Shown: positions 52,429 to 61,823, numbered from the stretch's first letter. The stretch: 64,000 nucleotides of DNA from an uncultured Paludibacter sp. (GCA_937897985.1 CALCBD010000018.1:62001-126000); one strand, 5' to 3'. Notes: a model not told the origin generated them from the letters alone. Translations and numbers: made by a program.

Positions 52429-53079
52429 ATGAAATTAAGAATCAAATTTGTCGTTTTTTCTATCCTTTCGTTCGGTATCATATCAGCTCAAACCTATCGT
52501 TTAGAGTTAGGTTCTGTTAATCCGAAACAGTCAGGTAGTCAGTTTAGTACCAATTATTTTAATGGCGTACGTCTCGGAGGTACTGTCGAATTTGATCTTA
52601 AAAATAATTTCAGTCTGTTATCGGGAGCTCTGTATTCGTTGGTTTATTCAAATAAAGTTCAGTATTATTCAACTTCCGATTCGGTGAAATACAAAACATT
52701 CGGTCATTCAATAGATATTCCGCTCCGACTCACCTATACTTTATCGTTGTTCAAAAATGTGAAAGTTTTCGGATTTGTCGGACCAAATCTTAACATCGGA
52801 TTAGCACAACCACGTACCACAACAGCGGTTTTAAAGTCATCCATTGTGAACGTAATTGACGAGTTTACAGGCAATGTTCCGGTGACAGGTACCGAGGATT
52901 TATATAAAGCAGCAATGATTAGCAGAATCAATTTCCAGATGGGTGCCGGTGGTGGTGTACAATGGAAAAATTACCAGTTGAAAGGTGGTTACGATTTCGG
53001 AATAAACAGTATCAACAAGATTGACACAAGCAGATTTACACAAAGCGGTTGGTATGTTTCACTGGTTTACCAGTTTTAA
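52429..53079 (+). CDS. Outer-membrane beta-barrel protein (small, PorT/OmpX-like fold)
   Basis: This 216-residue protein has a signal peptide (residues about 1-20, ending IISAQ) and then alternating hydrophobic strands ending in GWYVSLVYQF, the aromatic C-terminus of outer-membrane barrels. Size suggests eight strands. FNLKNNFSLLSG-type and YKTFGHSIDIPLRLTY stretches are common in Bacteroidota PorT/OMP_b-brl families. Substrate unknown; it could be an adhesin or small porin. It has its own promoter and a terminator at 53176-53210. Confidence 0.8.
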   Translation: MKLRIKFVVFSILSFGIISAQTYRLELGSVNPKQSGSQFSTNYFNGVRLGGTVEFDLKNNFSLLSGALYSLVYSNKVQYYSTSDSVKYKTFGHSIDIPLRLTYTLSLFKNVKVFGFVGPNLNIGLAQPRTTTAVLKSSIVNVIDEFTGNVPVTGTEDLYKAAMISRINFQMGAGGGVQWKNYQLKGGYDFGINSINKIDTSRFTQSGWYVSLVYQF

Positions 53080-53175
53080 CAAATTAAGATTCAATAGTTT
53101 TGCCGGCATCAGATAACCAATACATTAACTAAGTTTTTTAAAAAACACATAATTTGAAAAACATATATTATTATT

Positions 53176-53210
53176 AAGGTTAAGCGCTGAATTGTGTTTA
53201 GCCTTTTTTT
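53176..53210 (+). terminator. Intrinsic terminator of the beta-barrel gene
   Basis: A 12-bp stem (53176-53187 with 53194-53205, including three G-T wobbles) with a six-base loop is followed by a T run to 53210. Confidence 0.75.
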
Positions 53211-53254
53211 GTGAAAATTATGCTATATATATCTTTTTATCTTGATTTTATGCT

Positions 53255-53262
53255 TATTTTTG
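53255..53262 (+). promoter_or_regulatory. -7 element (TATTTTTG) of murF
   Basis: A perfect TAnnTTTG match 34 bases before the murF ATG. The only nearby TTG (53242-53244) is too close to be the -33 box. Confidence 0.5.
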
Positions 53263-53296
53263 CAGATAATAATATTTAAATCACGACAGTCAGCAA

Positions 53297-54598
53297 ATGC
53301 AGCTTTACAATATATTTCAGCAACACCCGGTCATTTGTACCGATAGCAGAGCCTGCGAAAAGGGAGCTCTGTTTTTTGCACTGAAAGGTGAAAATTTTGA
53401 TGCAAATGCCTTTGCAAAAAATGCACTCGAAAAAGGTTGTGCTTATGCAATTATTGACGATGCAGAGTATGCTGCCGACGAAAGGTATATAGTTGTTGAA
53501 GATGTTTTGACAACTTTGCAGGAACTTGCAAGGTTTCACCGCCGTCATTTAGGTACAAAATTGCTTGCGATTACCGGTACCAATGGTAAAACGACGACCA
53601 AAGAACTGATAGCTGCCGTACTGAGTGAAAAGTACAATGTGCTTTATACACAGGGAAATCTGAATAATCACATAGGAGTTCCGCTTACCCTGTTGAAACT
53701 GAAGGCTGAACATGAAATTGCAATCATAGAGATGGGTGCAAATCATCCGGGCGAAATTAAAATATTAGCTGAAATTGCCTGTCCGGATTATGGTATTATT
53801 ACTAATGTCGGCAAAGCTCACCTCGAAGGATTCGGATCATTTGAAGGAGTGAAAAAAACAAAAGCCGAACTCTATGAGTATGTCCTGATGGACGGAAAGG
53901 GTATCTTTATCAATCAGGATAATGAAAATTTAAAAGAAATGATTCAGAATGCCGGAAAAGCTCAGCAGATTCAGTTGCTTGAGTATAGTTTATTGAACGG
54001 GGATTCTGATGTTTACGGGCAAATTGTTTCATGCTCGCCATTTCTGAATATGAGATGTAGGGTAAGAAATTCTGGTGATTTTGACGTGAATACGAAGTTG
54101 ATTGGTACCTATAATGCTGAAAATGTGCTTGCTGCCATTGCAATTGGGGGTTATTTTGAAGTCGAAATCGAAAAGATTAAAGCAGGGCTCGAAAAATACA
54201 CCCCTCAAAATAACCGTTCACAACTTACTGTAACAAAGAGGAACAAATTAGTAATTGATGCCTATAATGCTAATCCGACAAGTATGAAGGCAGCTCTTCT
54301 GAATTTCGGACAAATGGATGTTGCGCATAAAGTGCTGATTATTGGTGATATGTTTGAACTGGGTGAAAACAGTAAGGAAGAACATCAAAAAATTATTCAA
54401 CTGATTGAACAGTACAGTTTCGATAAGGTAATTCTTGTGGGTACCCGTTTTATGGAAACAAAACATCACTTTATCTGTTTTAGCGGAGCACAGGAACTGC
54501 TCGAAAATTCAGGTGTTTTAAATGAAATTAATAACAGCTACGTTTTGATCAAAGGATCGCGCGGCATAAAATTAGAGCAGATTATACCTGCTCTTTAA
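53297..54598 (+). CDS. murF: UDP-N-acetylmuramoyl-tripeptide--D-alanyl-D-alanine ligase
   Basis: This 433-residue Mur ligase has the N-terminal UDP-binding domain with ICTDSRACEKGALFFALKGE (DSR motif of MurF), the ATP-binding TGTNGKTT (about residues 93-100), EMGANHPGEI and YNANPTSMKAAL of the central and C-terminal domains. It adds D-Ala-D-Ala to UDP-MurNAc-tripeptide in the cytoplasm, completing the peptidoglycan precursor. Length is normal. It lies apart from other mur genes and is followed by a coiled-coil protein gene 36 bases on. Confidence 0.94.
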   Translation: MQLYNIFQQHPVICTDSRACEKGALFFALKGENFDANAFAKNALEKGCAYAIIDDAEYAADERYIVVEDVLTTLQELARFHRRHLGTKLLAITGTNGKTTTKELIAAVLSEKYNVLYTQGNLNNHIGVPLTLLKLKAEHEIAIIEMGANHPGEIKILAEIACPDYGIITNVGKAHLEGFGSFEGVKKTKAELYEYVLMDGKGIFINQDNENLKEMIQNAGKAQQIQLLEYSLLNGDSDVYGQIVSCSPFLNMRCRVRNSGDFDVNTKLIGTYNAENVLAAIAIGGYFEVEIEKIKAGLEKYTPQNNRSQLTVTKRNKLVIDAYNANPTSMKAALLNFGQMDVAHKVLIIGDMFELGENSKEEHQKIIQLIEQYSFDKVILVGTRFMETKHHFICFSGAQELLENSGVLNEINNSYVLIKGSRGIKLEQIIPAL

Positions 54599-54634
54599 AA
54601 TGAAGATTTTCGCTTTCAATTTTATTTCCCGTTT

Positions 54635-55525
54635 ATGAAAAAAAATAATATAGTTTTACTTTCAGCTGTTGGTGTTGTTATTTTATTACTGATTATAGCC
54701 GTAATTTATTTTGCATACCAGGCAAAAGAAAAAGAAAAAGAAATTGCTGAAGTAAGTGAGATGATGACCTTTGAAAAGGAACAGGTAGAACATGAGTTTC
54801 AGAATTTAACAACCGAATTCGACGGTTATACAGTCAATATCAAAAATGATTCACTGTTTAAATTACTGGACAATCAAAAAGCGAAGGTTCAACAACTGCT
54901 CGAGGAACTTAGGATAACTAAAGCTACGAATGCCCGCAGAATAGCAGAACTCAGAAAAGAACTTGCTACTGTAAGGAGCGTGATGATTCGTTATATTAAT
55001 CAAATCGATTCGCTGAATGCCGAAAACAAAGTATTAAAGAATGAAAATGTCGAAGTGAAGCGAAAATACAATCAGGCATCCGAAACCGTGAATCAGTTAT
55101 CGAAGGAAAAGGAAAATCTGAACGAAGTTGTTACAAGAGCCTCAAAACTCGATATTTCGGCTTTTAGTATGACACCGTTGAACAGTAAAAACCGGAAAAC
55201 AACCTGGCTTACACAAACAGCCACTTTGCAGTTTAATTTTACAATTTCAAAAAATATTACTGCTGTGCCCGGGCAAAAAACAGTTTATCTGAGACTTACC
55301 CGTCCTGATAATGAAGTGTTGACCAAAAGTGATAACAATGTTTTCAGATTCGAAAATAAAATGATTGCTTATTCCGCAAAAAAGGATTTTGAATACAATG
55401 GTGAGGAACATTCGGATGTTATTTACTGGAAAGTGGAAGAAATTTTGCAAAAAGGTAATTACAGAGCCGATTTCTTTGTGGATGGGAATCTGATCGGAAG
55501 TTTTACTTTTGAGGCAAAAAAATAA
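54635..55525 (+). CDS. Membrane-anchored coiled-coil protein, function unknown
   Basis: This 296-residue protein has one membrane helix (residues about 8-28), a long coiled coil (about 30-165, many Glu/Lys with Leu spacing) and a beta-rich C-terminal domain (about 185-296: TATLQFNFTISKNITAVPGQKTVYL and GSFTFEAKK). I recognise no enzymatic motif. Proteins with this layout are conserved in Bacteroidota near murF or cell-envelope genes; an envelope-scaffold role is inference. It sits 36 bases after murF and 26 before lutB. Confidence 0.75.
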   Translation: MKKNNIVLLSAVGVVILLLIIAVIYFAYQAKEKEKEIAEVSEMMTFEKEQVEHEFQNLTTEFDGYTVNIKNDSLFKLLDNQKAKVQQLLEELRITKATNARRIAELRKELATVRSVMIRYINQIDSLNAENKVLKNENVEVKRKYNQASETVNQLSKEKENLNEVVTRASKLDISAFSMTPLNSKNRKTTWLTQTATLQFNFTISKNITAVPGQKTVYLRLTRPDNEVLTKSDNNVFRFENKMIAYSAKKDFEYNGEEHSDVIYWKVEEILQKGNYRADFFVDGNLIGSFTFEAKK

Positions 55526-55551
55526 TTTTACTATCAAAAAAGTAATTTGTA

Positions 55552-56937
55552 ATGTTGCAAAGTCAAAAATTCAGGAAAGATGCCGGGGCAATCGCCTTCG
55601 ATAAAAAACACCGTAATACAATCCGATTTAATATCGGAAAGTATGATGCAGCGGTGGCGAAAGGAATGGCACGGTACAAAGATCTTGAAACAGCAAAAAA
55701 TACTGCTGCTGCGATAAAACGAAATGTCCTGTACAACCTGGATAGTTATTTGTTGGAATTTGAAAAAAAAATAACAGCCGCCGGGACAAAGGTTCTCTGG
55801 GCGAAAGATGCTAAAGAAGCGACTAACTATATTGTTGATATACTGAAAGAAAACGAAGCGCATTTATTGGTTAAAAGCAAATCGATGACCACCGAAGAGA
55901 TTGAATTAAATGCTATTGCTCAAAGTGTGGGTTGCGAATCGGTAGAGACCGATTTAGGCGAATTTATTGTACAGGTGGCAGGCGAACGACCTTATCATAT
56001 TGTAACACCGGCCATGCACAAATCGAAAGGTGACATAGCCCGGCTTTTCAACAGGAAATTCGATCTTTCGCCGGATAGTACACCCGAAGAAATGACCGAA
56101 TATGTCCGTCAATTGTTAAGGAAAAAATACACAGCTGCTCAGGTAGGAGTTACCGGTGCTAATTTCCTGATTGCAGATATCGGCGGGGTTTCAGTTACCG
56201 AAAACGAAGGGAATGCCTTGATGACAACCGCTTTTCCGAAAGTACATATTGTAATTGCAGGAATTGAAAAAATTATTCCCGAAATGAGGCAGCTCGGATT
56301 GTTTTATCCGCTGCTTTCAGCTCACGGGACGGGTCAGCAAATGACAGCTTATAATACGATTTTTACCGGACCCGGGACTTCGGATGAGGTGGACGGACCT
56401 GAAAAAATGTATGTTATTTTGCTTGATAACGGCCGAACCAACGTATATAGCGACGATGAAGCATATGAATCGCTTGCCTGTATCCGATGCGGAGCCTGTC
56501 TAAACGGTTGTCCGGTATATAAAACCATTGGGGGTTATACCTACGACACCACTTACAGCGGTCCGATTGGATCGGTATTGACGCCTTTTTTAAGAGGATT
56601 TAAAGATTTCTCTCATTTAAGTTTTGCGTCAACGCTTTGTGGAAAATGTGTCGAAGTTTGTCCGGTCAAAATTCCGCTGACAGACATTCTGCTGACTAAC
56701 AGAAGAAAAGCAGTGGAGCAACATTTAAGGCCAACATCAGAGAAAATTCTGTTTCAGGCTTTTAAGTTAATAGGAACAAAGAGAGGCGGGTTTGATTTTG
56801 TCAATGGCAATTTTAAATCATTCGTCAGTAAACCGTTGAATTATGCAGGTTGGGGACCATACCGCGAAATGCCACGTTTTTCAAAGCATTCATTTTCAAA
56901 ACTTTACAGAGACAAAGAAAATAATAATAATAATTGA
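55552..56937 (+). CDS. lutB: LutB/LldF-type iron-sulfur protein
   Basis: This 461-residue protein has an N-terminal LUD domain (about residues 60-290, with KSKSMTTEEIELN and TGANFLIADIGGVSVTENEG) and two 4Fe-4S motifs: CIRCGACLNGCPVYK (Cys310, 313, 316, 320) and CGKCVEVCPVK (Cys363, 366, 370). LutB works with LutA (Cys-rich Fe-S protein) and LutC in L-lactate oxidation. Neither LutA nor LutC is in the window, and the neighbours are a coiled-coil protein and an FKBP lipoprotein. Length is normal for LutB. Confidence 0.88.
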   Translation: MLQSQKFRKDAGAIAFDKKHRNTIRFNIGKYDAAVAKGMARYKDLETAKNTAAAIKRNVLYNLDSYLLEFEKKITAAGTKVLWAKDAKEATNYIVDILKENEAHLLVKSKSMTTEEIELNAIAQSVGCESVETDLGEFIVQVAGERPYHIVTPAMHKSKGDIARLFNRKFDLSPDSTPEEMTEYVRQLLRKKYTAAQVGVTGANFLIADIGGVSVTENEGNALMTTAFPKVHIVIAGIEKIIPEMRQLGLFYPLLSAHGTGQQMTAYNTIFTGPGTSDEVDGPEKMYVILLDNGRTNVYSDDEAYESLACIRCGACLNGCPVYKTIGGYTYDTTYSGPIGSVLTPFLRGFKDFSHLSFASTLCGKCVEVCPVKIPLTDILLTNRRKAVEQHLRPTSEKILFQAFKLIGTKRGGFDFVNGNFKSFVSKPLNYAGWGPYREMPRFSKHSFSKLYRDKENNNNN

Positions 56938-56961
56938 TTATCCAAATAACAGAAATAAATA

Positions 56962-57438
56962 ATGAAAAAAATAACAATTTTGCCCTTTTTATTGTTACTA
57001 ATTACAATTTTTATCAGTTCGTGTACCGAAGATAAATATGCCGACTGGAAAATTATTAATGACAAATGGCTCGATAAGCACAGAGTTGAAACGGGTTTTA
57101 ATGAAACAGAAACGGGCCTTTGCTATAAGGTAATTCATCAGGGTGAAATGGGAAAACCCACTATGTCAGCTTATAACGGTTACGGAAGCTATATAAAAGC
57201 TAAATATACCGGAAAATTAGTTGACGGTACTGTGTTCGACAGTGGTATTTTTCAGGGTTATTTAGGAAATGCAATTGCAGGATGGCGGGAAGCATTGCTG
57301 AAAATGAATGTAGGTGGTCATTATATCATTTATGTTCCTTCTTCGCTTGGCTATGGCGATACTGCTTCTGGTTCCATTCCACCTTATTCTGTTCTTCAAT
57401 TCGATATTGAATTACTTGATTCAAGAAATCAGTTATAA
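56962..57438 (+). CDS. FKBP-type peptidyl-prolyl isomerase lipoprotein
   Basis: This 158-residue protein has a lipoprotein signal peptide with lipidated Cys21 in FISSC. An FKBP domain follows: YIKAKYTGKLVDGTVFDSG, GWREALLKMNVGGHYIIYVPSSLGYGD and PPYSVLQFDIELL match the conserved active-site residues. It would be anchored at the inner leaflet of the outer membrane or outer face of the inner membrane and assist folding of envelope proteins. It lies 24 bases after lutB and 18 before the TPM gene. Confidence 0.9.
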   Translation: MKKITILPFLLLLITIFISSCTEDKYADWKIINDKWLDKHRVETGFNETETGLCYKVIHQGEMGKPTMSAYNGYGSYIKAKYTGKLVDGTVFDSGIFQGYLGNAIAGWREALLKMNVGGHYIIYVPSSLGYGDTASGSIPPYSVLQFDIELLDSRNQL

Positions 57439-57456
57439 TGTAAAATCAAGATGTTA

Positions 57457-58788
57457 ATGAAAAAATTGTATTTACTGCTGTTTATTATGTTTTCAGTTTC
57501 GATGTACGGAACTGAATACAGCGTCAGTTCAGTACCCAATCCTAAGACTGCCAATAAAGATGCCTTTGTAAGTAATCCGGATGGAATTCTGAGACCGGAA
57601 ACTGTTTCGCAGATTAATACAATTCTTAATTCACTTGCATCACAAAACAGTACCGAAGTAGCATTAGTTGCAGTAAATTCAATCGGGAATGAGGATATTA
57701 ATAGTTTTGCAACTGAGCTTTTCAAAACCTGGGGTGTGGGTACTGCTCAAAATAACAACGGTTTACTAATCCTTTTTGTAAATGATCAACGGAAAATAAA
57801 ATTTGAGACCGGATACGGGCTTGAAGGTGTACTGCCTGACGCAATTTGCAAAAGGATACAAATGCAGAAAATGATACCCGAATTTAAAAACGGAGACATT
57901 GATGCAGGTATGATAGCCGGAATAAACAGCGTAGTTTCGGTAGTGAAAAATGAACCATTCGAAACTAAAACAACTCCGGATGTTGCATGGAGTGAAATCC
58001 TGCCACTGGCACTTGGTGCATACATAATTCTGATAGTGCTTTCGTTTTTATGGATTTCAAATATTGTAAGGAAAATCAGAAATGACAAGCGTTATCCTAC
58101 GAATATTGCCAGGTACAAAGCTCTGAAAAGTGAAAAAACAAGTGCTTTGATTTTGATTTCGGTATTGATTCCTGTTCTTGGATTTGTACTGATTATTTTG
58201 TTGAAATTGCCACTCGAACTAATTGTTTTACTGATTGTTGTTCCGTTTACAACAATTCCTGCAAATATTTATGCAAGAATTATGATGCTGAAAATAAGGC
58301 GTGAACCTATCAAATGCAATGAGTGTGGTGCTGCAATGCATTTGTTGAGCGAAAAGCAGGAAGATGCACATCTGAAACTGGCGCAACAATTTGAAGAACA
58401 GCTGCATGCCGTCGATTATGATGTTTTTGTGTGCGATAATTGTAAAAATGAAGCTATTTTTACGCTCGATAAGCCGAGTGCGTACAGCGATTGTCCGAAA
58501 TGCGGAACAAAGGCATTTATTCTTAAAGGCAAAAGAACTGTTGTTGCACCGACTTATATCAGCCCGGGTACTGAACGAACCACTTATCATTGTAAATTTT
58601 GTGGATACGAAGAGCATCATAATGATAATATACCCAGATTACAAAGAAACGGTGGCGCTTTTGTAGGCGGTGCTGTAGCCGGAAGTTTATTCAGTGGACG
58701 TGGTGGTTTCGGAGGCGGAGGCGGTTTCAGTGGTGGAAGTTTCGGTGGTGGAATGTCAGGCGGCGGAGGAGCTACAAGTGGCTGGTAA
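57457..58788 (+). CDS. TPM-domain membrane protein with zinc ribbons and Gly-rich tail
   Basis: I start at the ATG at 57457 (443 residues) rather than 57451. Order: signal peptide (1-18), TPM/YgcG domain (about 25-165: FVSNPDGILRPETVSQIN, TWGVGTAQNNNGLLILF, GYGLEGVLPD), then three membrane segments (about 185-280). A cytoplasmic or periplasmic region with four CxxC knuckles (CNEC, CDNC, CPKC, CKFC) that can make two zinc ribbons follows. It ends in a Gly/Phe/Ser-rich tail finishing GGGGATSGW, typical of YgcG-type proteins. LemA follows 69 bases downstream, a very common pairing. Confidence 0.85.
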   Translation: MKKLYLLLFIMFSVSMYGTEYSVSSVPNPKTANKDAFVSNPDGILRPETVSQINTILNSLASQNSTEVALVAVNSIGNEDINSFATELFKTWGVGTAQNNNGLLILFVNDQRKIKFETGYGLEGVLPDAICKRIQMQKMIPEFKNGDIDAGMIAGINSVVSVVKNEPFETKTTPDVAWSEILPLALGAYIILIVLSFLWISNIVRKIRNDKRYPTNIARYKALKSEKTSALILISVLIPVLGFVLIILLKLPLELIVLLIVVPFTTIPANIYARIMMLKIRREPIKCNECGAAMHLLSEKQEDAHLKLAQQFEEQLHAVDYDVFVCDNCKNEAIFTLDKPSAYSDCPKCGTKAFILKGKRTVVAPTYISPGTERTTYHCKFCGYEEHHNDNIPRLQRNGGAFVGGAVAGSLFSGRGGFGGGGGFSGGSFGGGMSGGGGATSGW

Positions 58789-58857
58789 TCTGACTGATAG
58801 AAATTTAAATTAATGTTTAAAAACAATTATATTTTACAAATTAAAAAAAATACAATT

Positions 58858-59448
58858 ATGAAAAGGAATTCAATTATTTTATTATCTATAGCAGGGGTTC
58901 TTTTACTTTCAATACTTTGGGGAGTTTCAAAATACAACGGTTTGGTAAGCAAAGACGAAGCTGTTAACGGGCAGTGGGCTAATGTTGAAAATCAATATCA
59001 GCGCAGAGCCGACTTAATTCCAAACCTGGTTGCAACAGTGAAAGGTTATGCAACTCACGAAAGTTCTACTCTCGAAGGAGTGGTGGCTGCAAGGGCAAAA
59101 GCTACTCAGATTACTATTGATCCGACAAAAATGACTGCCGAAAAATTACAGCAATATCAGGCTGCACAGGGAGAATTAACTACTGCTCTGGGTAAATTAT
59201 TGATGATCACCGAAAATTATCCTGAGCTGAAAGCTAATCAGAATTTCCTCGAACTTCAGGCTCAGCTGGAGGGAACAGAAAACAGAATTACTACCGAACG
59301 TGGTAAATTCAATGATTTGTCAAAAGAATTTAATGCTTCCATTCGGAAATTTCCAACCAGTATTGTAGCTTCAATCGGCGGATTCGAAAAGAAAGCATAT
59401 TTTGAAGCTGAACAGGGAAGTGAAAAAGCACCTACTGTTAAATTCTGA
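58858..59448 (+). CDS. lemA: LemA family protein
   Basis: I start at the ATG at 58858 (196 residues), where the hydrophobic N-terminal segment (SIILLSIAGVLLLSILWGV) begins at once; an ATG at 58813 would put a lysine-rich stretch before it. The conserved LemA core is present: YNGLVSKDEAVNGQWANVENQYQRRADLIPNLVATVKGY. The family is a membrane-anchored helical bundle with the bulk outside the cytoplasm. It is co-directional with the TPM gene and probably works with it; the biochemical role is not established. Confidence 0.93.
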   Translation: MKRNSIILLSIAGVLLLSILWGVSKYNGLVSKDEAVNGQWANVENQYQRRADLIPNLVATVKGYATHESSTLEGVVAARAKATQITIDPTKMTAEKLQQYQAAQGELTTALGKLLMITENYPELKANQNFLELQAQLEGTENRITTERGKFNDLSKEFNASIRKFPTSIVASIGGFEKKAYFEAEQGSEKAPTVKF

Positions 59449-59541
59449 TACTGCATTTAATGTTGTTAGGATAAACTGTGAAAAATTCATTGTATAAAAG
59501 TGATAAATAGTATGAATCATAAATGATTAAATAATTTTAAA

Positions 59542-60543
59542 ATGTCGAATTCAGAAATATATACCCCAAATCCCGAAAGATACAATCAAACGATAGGATA
59601 TAATTTTTGTGGAAGAAGCGGCTTACAATTGCCCAAAATTTCACTTGGTTTATGGCATAATTTCGGTGATGTGGACGATGCTGATGAGGCATTAAAAATG
59701 ATTAAATTTGCTTTTGACAATGGTATCACTCATTTCGATTTAGCCAATAATTACGGAACTCCTTTTGGTAGCGCCGAAAAAAACTTTGGGAAAATGCTCA
59801 CTAAATATTTTTCGTCATATCGCGACGAAATGATTATCAGTACCAAAGCAGGACATGAAATGTGGCCCGGTCCTTACGGTGATGGTGGTTCCAGAAAATA
59901 TCTGATTTCGAGTCTGGATCAAAGTTTAAAACGGATGAATATTGATTATGTGGATATTTTTTATTCCCATCGTTACGACCCTAATACTCCACTTGATGAA
60001 ACTATGGGAGCTCTTTCCGATACGGTGAAACAGGGTAAGGCTTTATACGTGGGTATTTCAAAATATCCGGTTGAAAAGGCAAATGAAGCTTACCGGATTT
60101 TGAAGGAAAACGGTACACCCTGTCTTATTAATCAGGATAAATACAGTATTTTCTCACGTGATATCGAGAAAAACGTCCTCCCGCTTGCTGCCGAAAACGG
60201 TGTTGGCTTTATCGGTTTTTCAGCATTAGCCCAGGGCTTGCTCAGTGACAAATACCTGCATGGAATTCCTGAAAATTCAAGAGCATCACATAGTTACGGC
60301 TTTTTGCAGAAAAGCCAGATCAGAGAAGAACTATTGGTGAAAATCAGTAAACTGAATGATATTGCTATCCAGAGGGGACAAACTCTGGCTCAGATGGCAC
60401 TGGCCTGGTGTTTCCAGAAGGATGGTGTAAATTCGGTCATCGTTGGTACAAGTTCACTTCAGCAGTTAAAGGACAATATTAATGCTCTTAAAAATACAAA
60501 TTTCAGTTTTGAAGAGAATTGGAAAATTAGTGAACTGTCGTGA
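59542..60543 (+). CDS. Aldo/keto reductase, YghZ-like (L-glyceraldehyde 3-phosphate reductase)
   Basis: This 333-residue AKR has LPKISLGLWHNFGDVDDADE, DLANNYGTPFGSAEKNFG, with Asp and Tyr of the AKR tetrad, IISTKAGHEMWPGPYG (Lys), DIFYSHRYDPNTPLDETM (His) and IVGTSSLQQLKDN. These stretches match the YghZ/AKR14 subfamily, which reduces L-glyceraldehyde-3-phosphate and other aldehydes with NADPH. It lies 93 bases after lemA and has no obvious functional link to its neighbours. Confidence 0.88.
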   Translation: MSNSEIYTPNPERYNQTIGYNFCGRSGLQLPKISLGLWHNFGDVDDADEALKMIKFAFDNGITHFDLANNYGTPFGSAEKNFGKMLTKYFSSYRDEMIISTKAGHEMWPGPYGDGGSRKYLISSLDQSLKRMNIDYVDIFYSHRYDPNTPLDETMGALSDTVKQGKALYVGISKYPVEKANEAYRILKENGTPCLINQDKYSIFSRDIEKNVLPLAAENGVGFIGFSALAQGLLSDKYLHGIPENSRASHSYGFLQKSQIREELLVKISKLNDIAIQRGQTLAQMALAWCFQKDGVNSVIVGTSSLQQLKDNINALKNTNFSFEENWKISELS

Positions 60544-60589
60544 AAGCCATAGTTTATTTGTAGCTCAAACTTTGATTTAAGCCTTTTGT

Positions 60590-61063
60590 ATGCGTTACCC
60601 GGATCGTACTATCCTGCTGATATTCATTTTAATTTCAAGTGTTTTTACAGCTTGCGACGATAATTACGTGTCTTCTATTCCTACGTATCCTGTTTCTTTA
60701 CAACTCAATCTGACAAGTACTTATCCCGTTTTCAAAAATTCATTCAATCAGTTCCTGCTTTTCGAAAAAAGAATTTATGAAACAGATCGCATAGGTTTTG
60801 GCGGTATAATAATTTATAGTGGCTTTGATGATGCGGGTAATACCGGTTATTATGCTTTTGATATGGCATGTCCGTACGAAGCTCAATCGATAGTCAGAGT
60901 CTATCCGATAGAGGGAAGTCTCGGGCAGGTTAAATGTGAAAAATGCGGTTCTGTTTACGACGTAAGCTTTGGTTTCGGAAATCCTGTTTCAGGTCCCGCT
61001 ACCGAAATTCTTAAAAGGTATAAGACGACAGTTACCAATGATGTTTTGTATATTTACAATTAA
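60590..61063 (+). CDS. Lipoprotein with Rieske-like fold but altered cluster ligands
   Basis: This 157-residue protein has a lipoprotein signal (Cys22 in FTAC). Near its end are CPY (Cys94, Tyr96) and CEKC (Cys116, Cys119), at the exact spacing of a Rieske CxH...CxxH pair, but with Tyr and Cys in place of the two His ligands. YAFDMACPYEAQ and KCGSVYDVSFGFGNPVSGPA fit the second part of a Rieske domain (PA as in GPAP). A 2Fe-2S centre with the usual ligands is thus impossible; zinc or none may bind. It follows the aldo-keto reductase by 46 bases. Confidence 0.7.
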   Translation: MRYPDRTILLIFILISSVFTACDDNYVSSIPTYPVSLQLNLTSTYPVFKNSFNQFLLFEKRIYETDRIGFGGIIIYSGFDDAGNTGYYAFDMACPYEAQSIVRVYPIEGSLGQVKCEKCGSVYDVSFGFGNPVSGPATEILKRYKTTVTNDVLYIYN

Positions 61064-61429
61064 TTTTTTAGTACATGAACCAAAATTCATATACAAATGA
61101 AATTCAGGAAAACAGAACGCGGATTTTTTACTGTTGTGGCGGAATTAAAACGGATCTCTTTTCCGTTATACCGATATGATTACCAGATGATAACAAAATC
61201 TTATCCCATAGGCAGGAATTAAACCCGAATCAAATCAGTTTTAAATATATTATATTCAGTGTTAATAAGCTAAGTAATTGTAAATCAGAGGTGTGTTTTT
61301 GACGTGTTTTGATAAATTTTTTTTACTTTTAAAGCTGTAGAGCAGTTTAATAATGAACTGAATGTCAGATTGTTAATTGATTTGGTTTTACACATAACTT
61401 TTGTTTAATAATAAAAATATTTCACTATC
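61064..61429. other. Intergenic region before the zinc-ribbon gene
   Basis: About 366 bases. A 34-codon frame starts at 61075 but shows no similarity or ribosome-binding context. I see no hairpin terminator for the Rieske-like gene and no perfect -7 element (TAACTTTTG near 61395 has one T too many). Confidence 0.4.
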
Positions 61430-61747
61430 ATGAAAATTTGTCCGAATTGTAAAGAAGAGGTAGAAAGTAATTTTGACGTTTGCTGGAATTGTAATTACAG
61501 TTTTTCCGAAGCAGCAGTGGTGGAATTTAAAGATTCTGAATCAGCAAACAACATCGAAATAAATTGTTTGAGATGCAATGTCCCTATGAAATTTTCGGGC
61601 AAACATAATTTTCACGAGGGAGCCAGATTGGGAATGTTAGGTAATCTGTTTGAAATTTTTGTTAACAGGGAATCATTTCATCTTTATATCTGTCCTAAAT
61701 GTGGTAAAGTTGAATTTTTTTGCCCTGATAAAACCGGTCAACCCTGA
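61430..61747 (+). CDS. Small zinc-ribbon protein, function unknown
   Basis: This 105-residue protein has two pairs of cysteine knuckles: CPNC and CWNC in residues 4-22, and CLRC (about 47-50) with CPKC (about 88-91), so it could hold two zinc ions. The central stretch MKFSGKHNFHEGARLGMLGNL is conserved in some DUF-type small proteins I cannot name. It has no signal peptide, so it is cytoplasmic. It is followed by converging genes with no clear terminator. Confidence 0.75.
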   Translation: MKICPNCKEEVESNFDVCWNCNYSFSEAAVVEFKDSESANNIEINCLRCNVPMKFSGKHNFHEGARLGMLGNLFEIFVNRESFHLYICPKCGKVEFFCPDKTGQP

Positions 61748-61823
61748 TTTTTCATTCAGATTATTTCCTGTTTTTCAACTTCAGTATAAGATTGATTGCA
61801 ACTAATTCAGTAGTTTCCACCCT

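Noticed and set aside
61075..61179. 34-codon frame after the Rieske-like gene
   Set aside because: No recognisable features or translation signal; expected by chance in an AT-rich gap.
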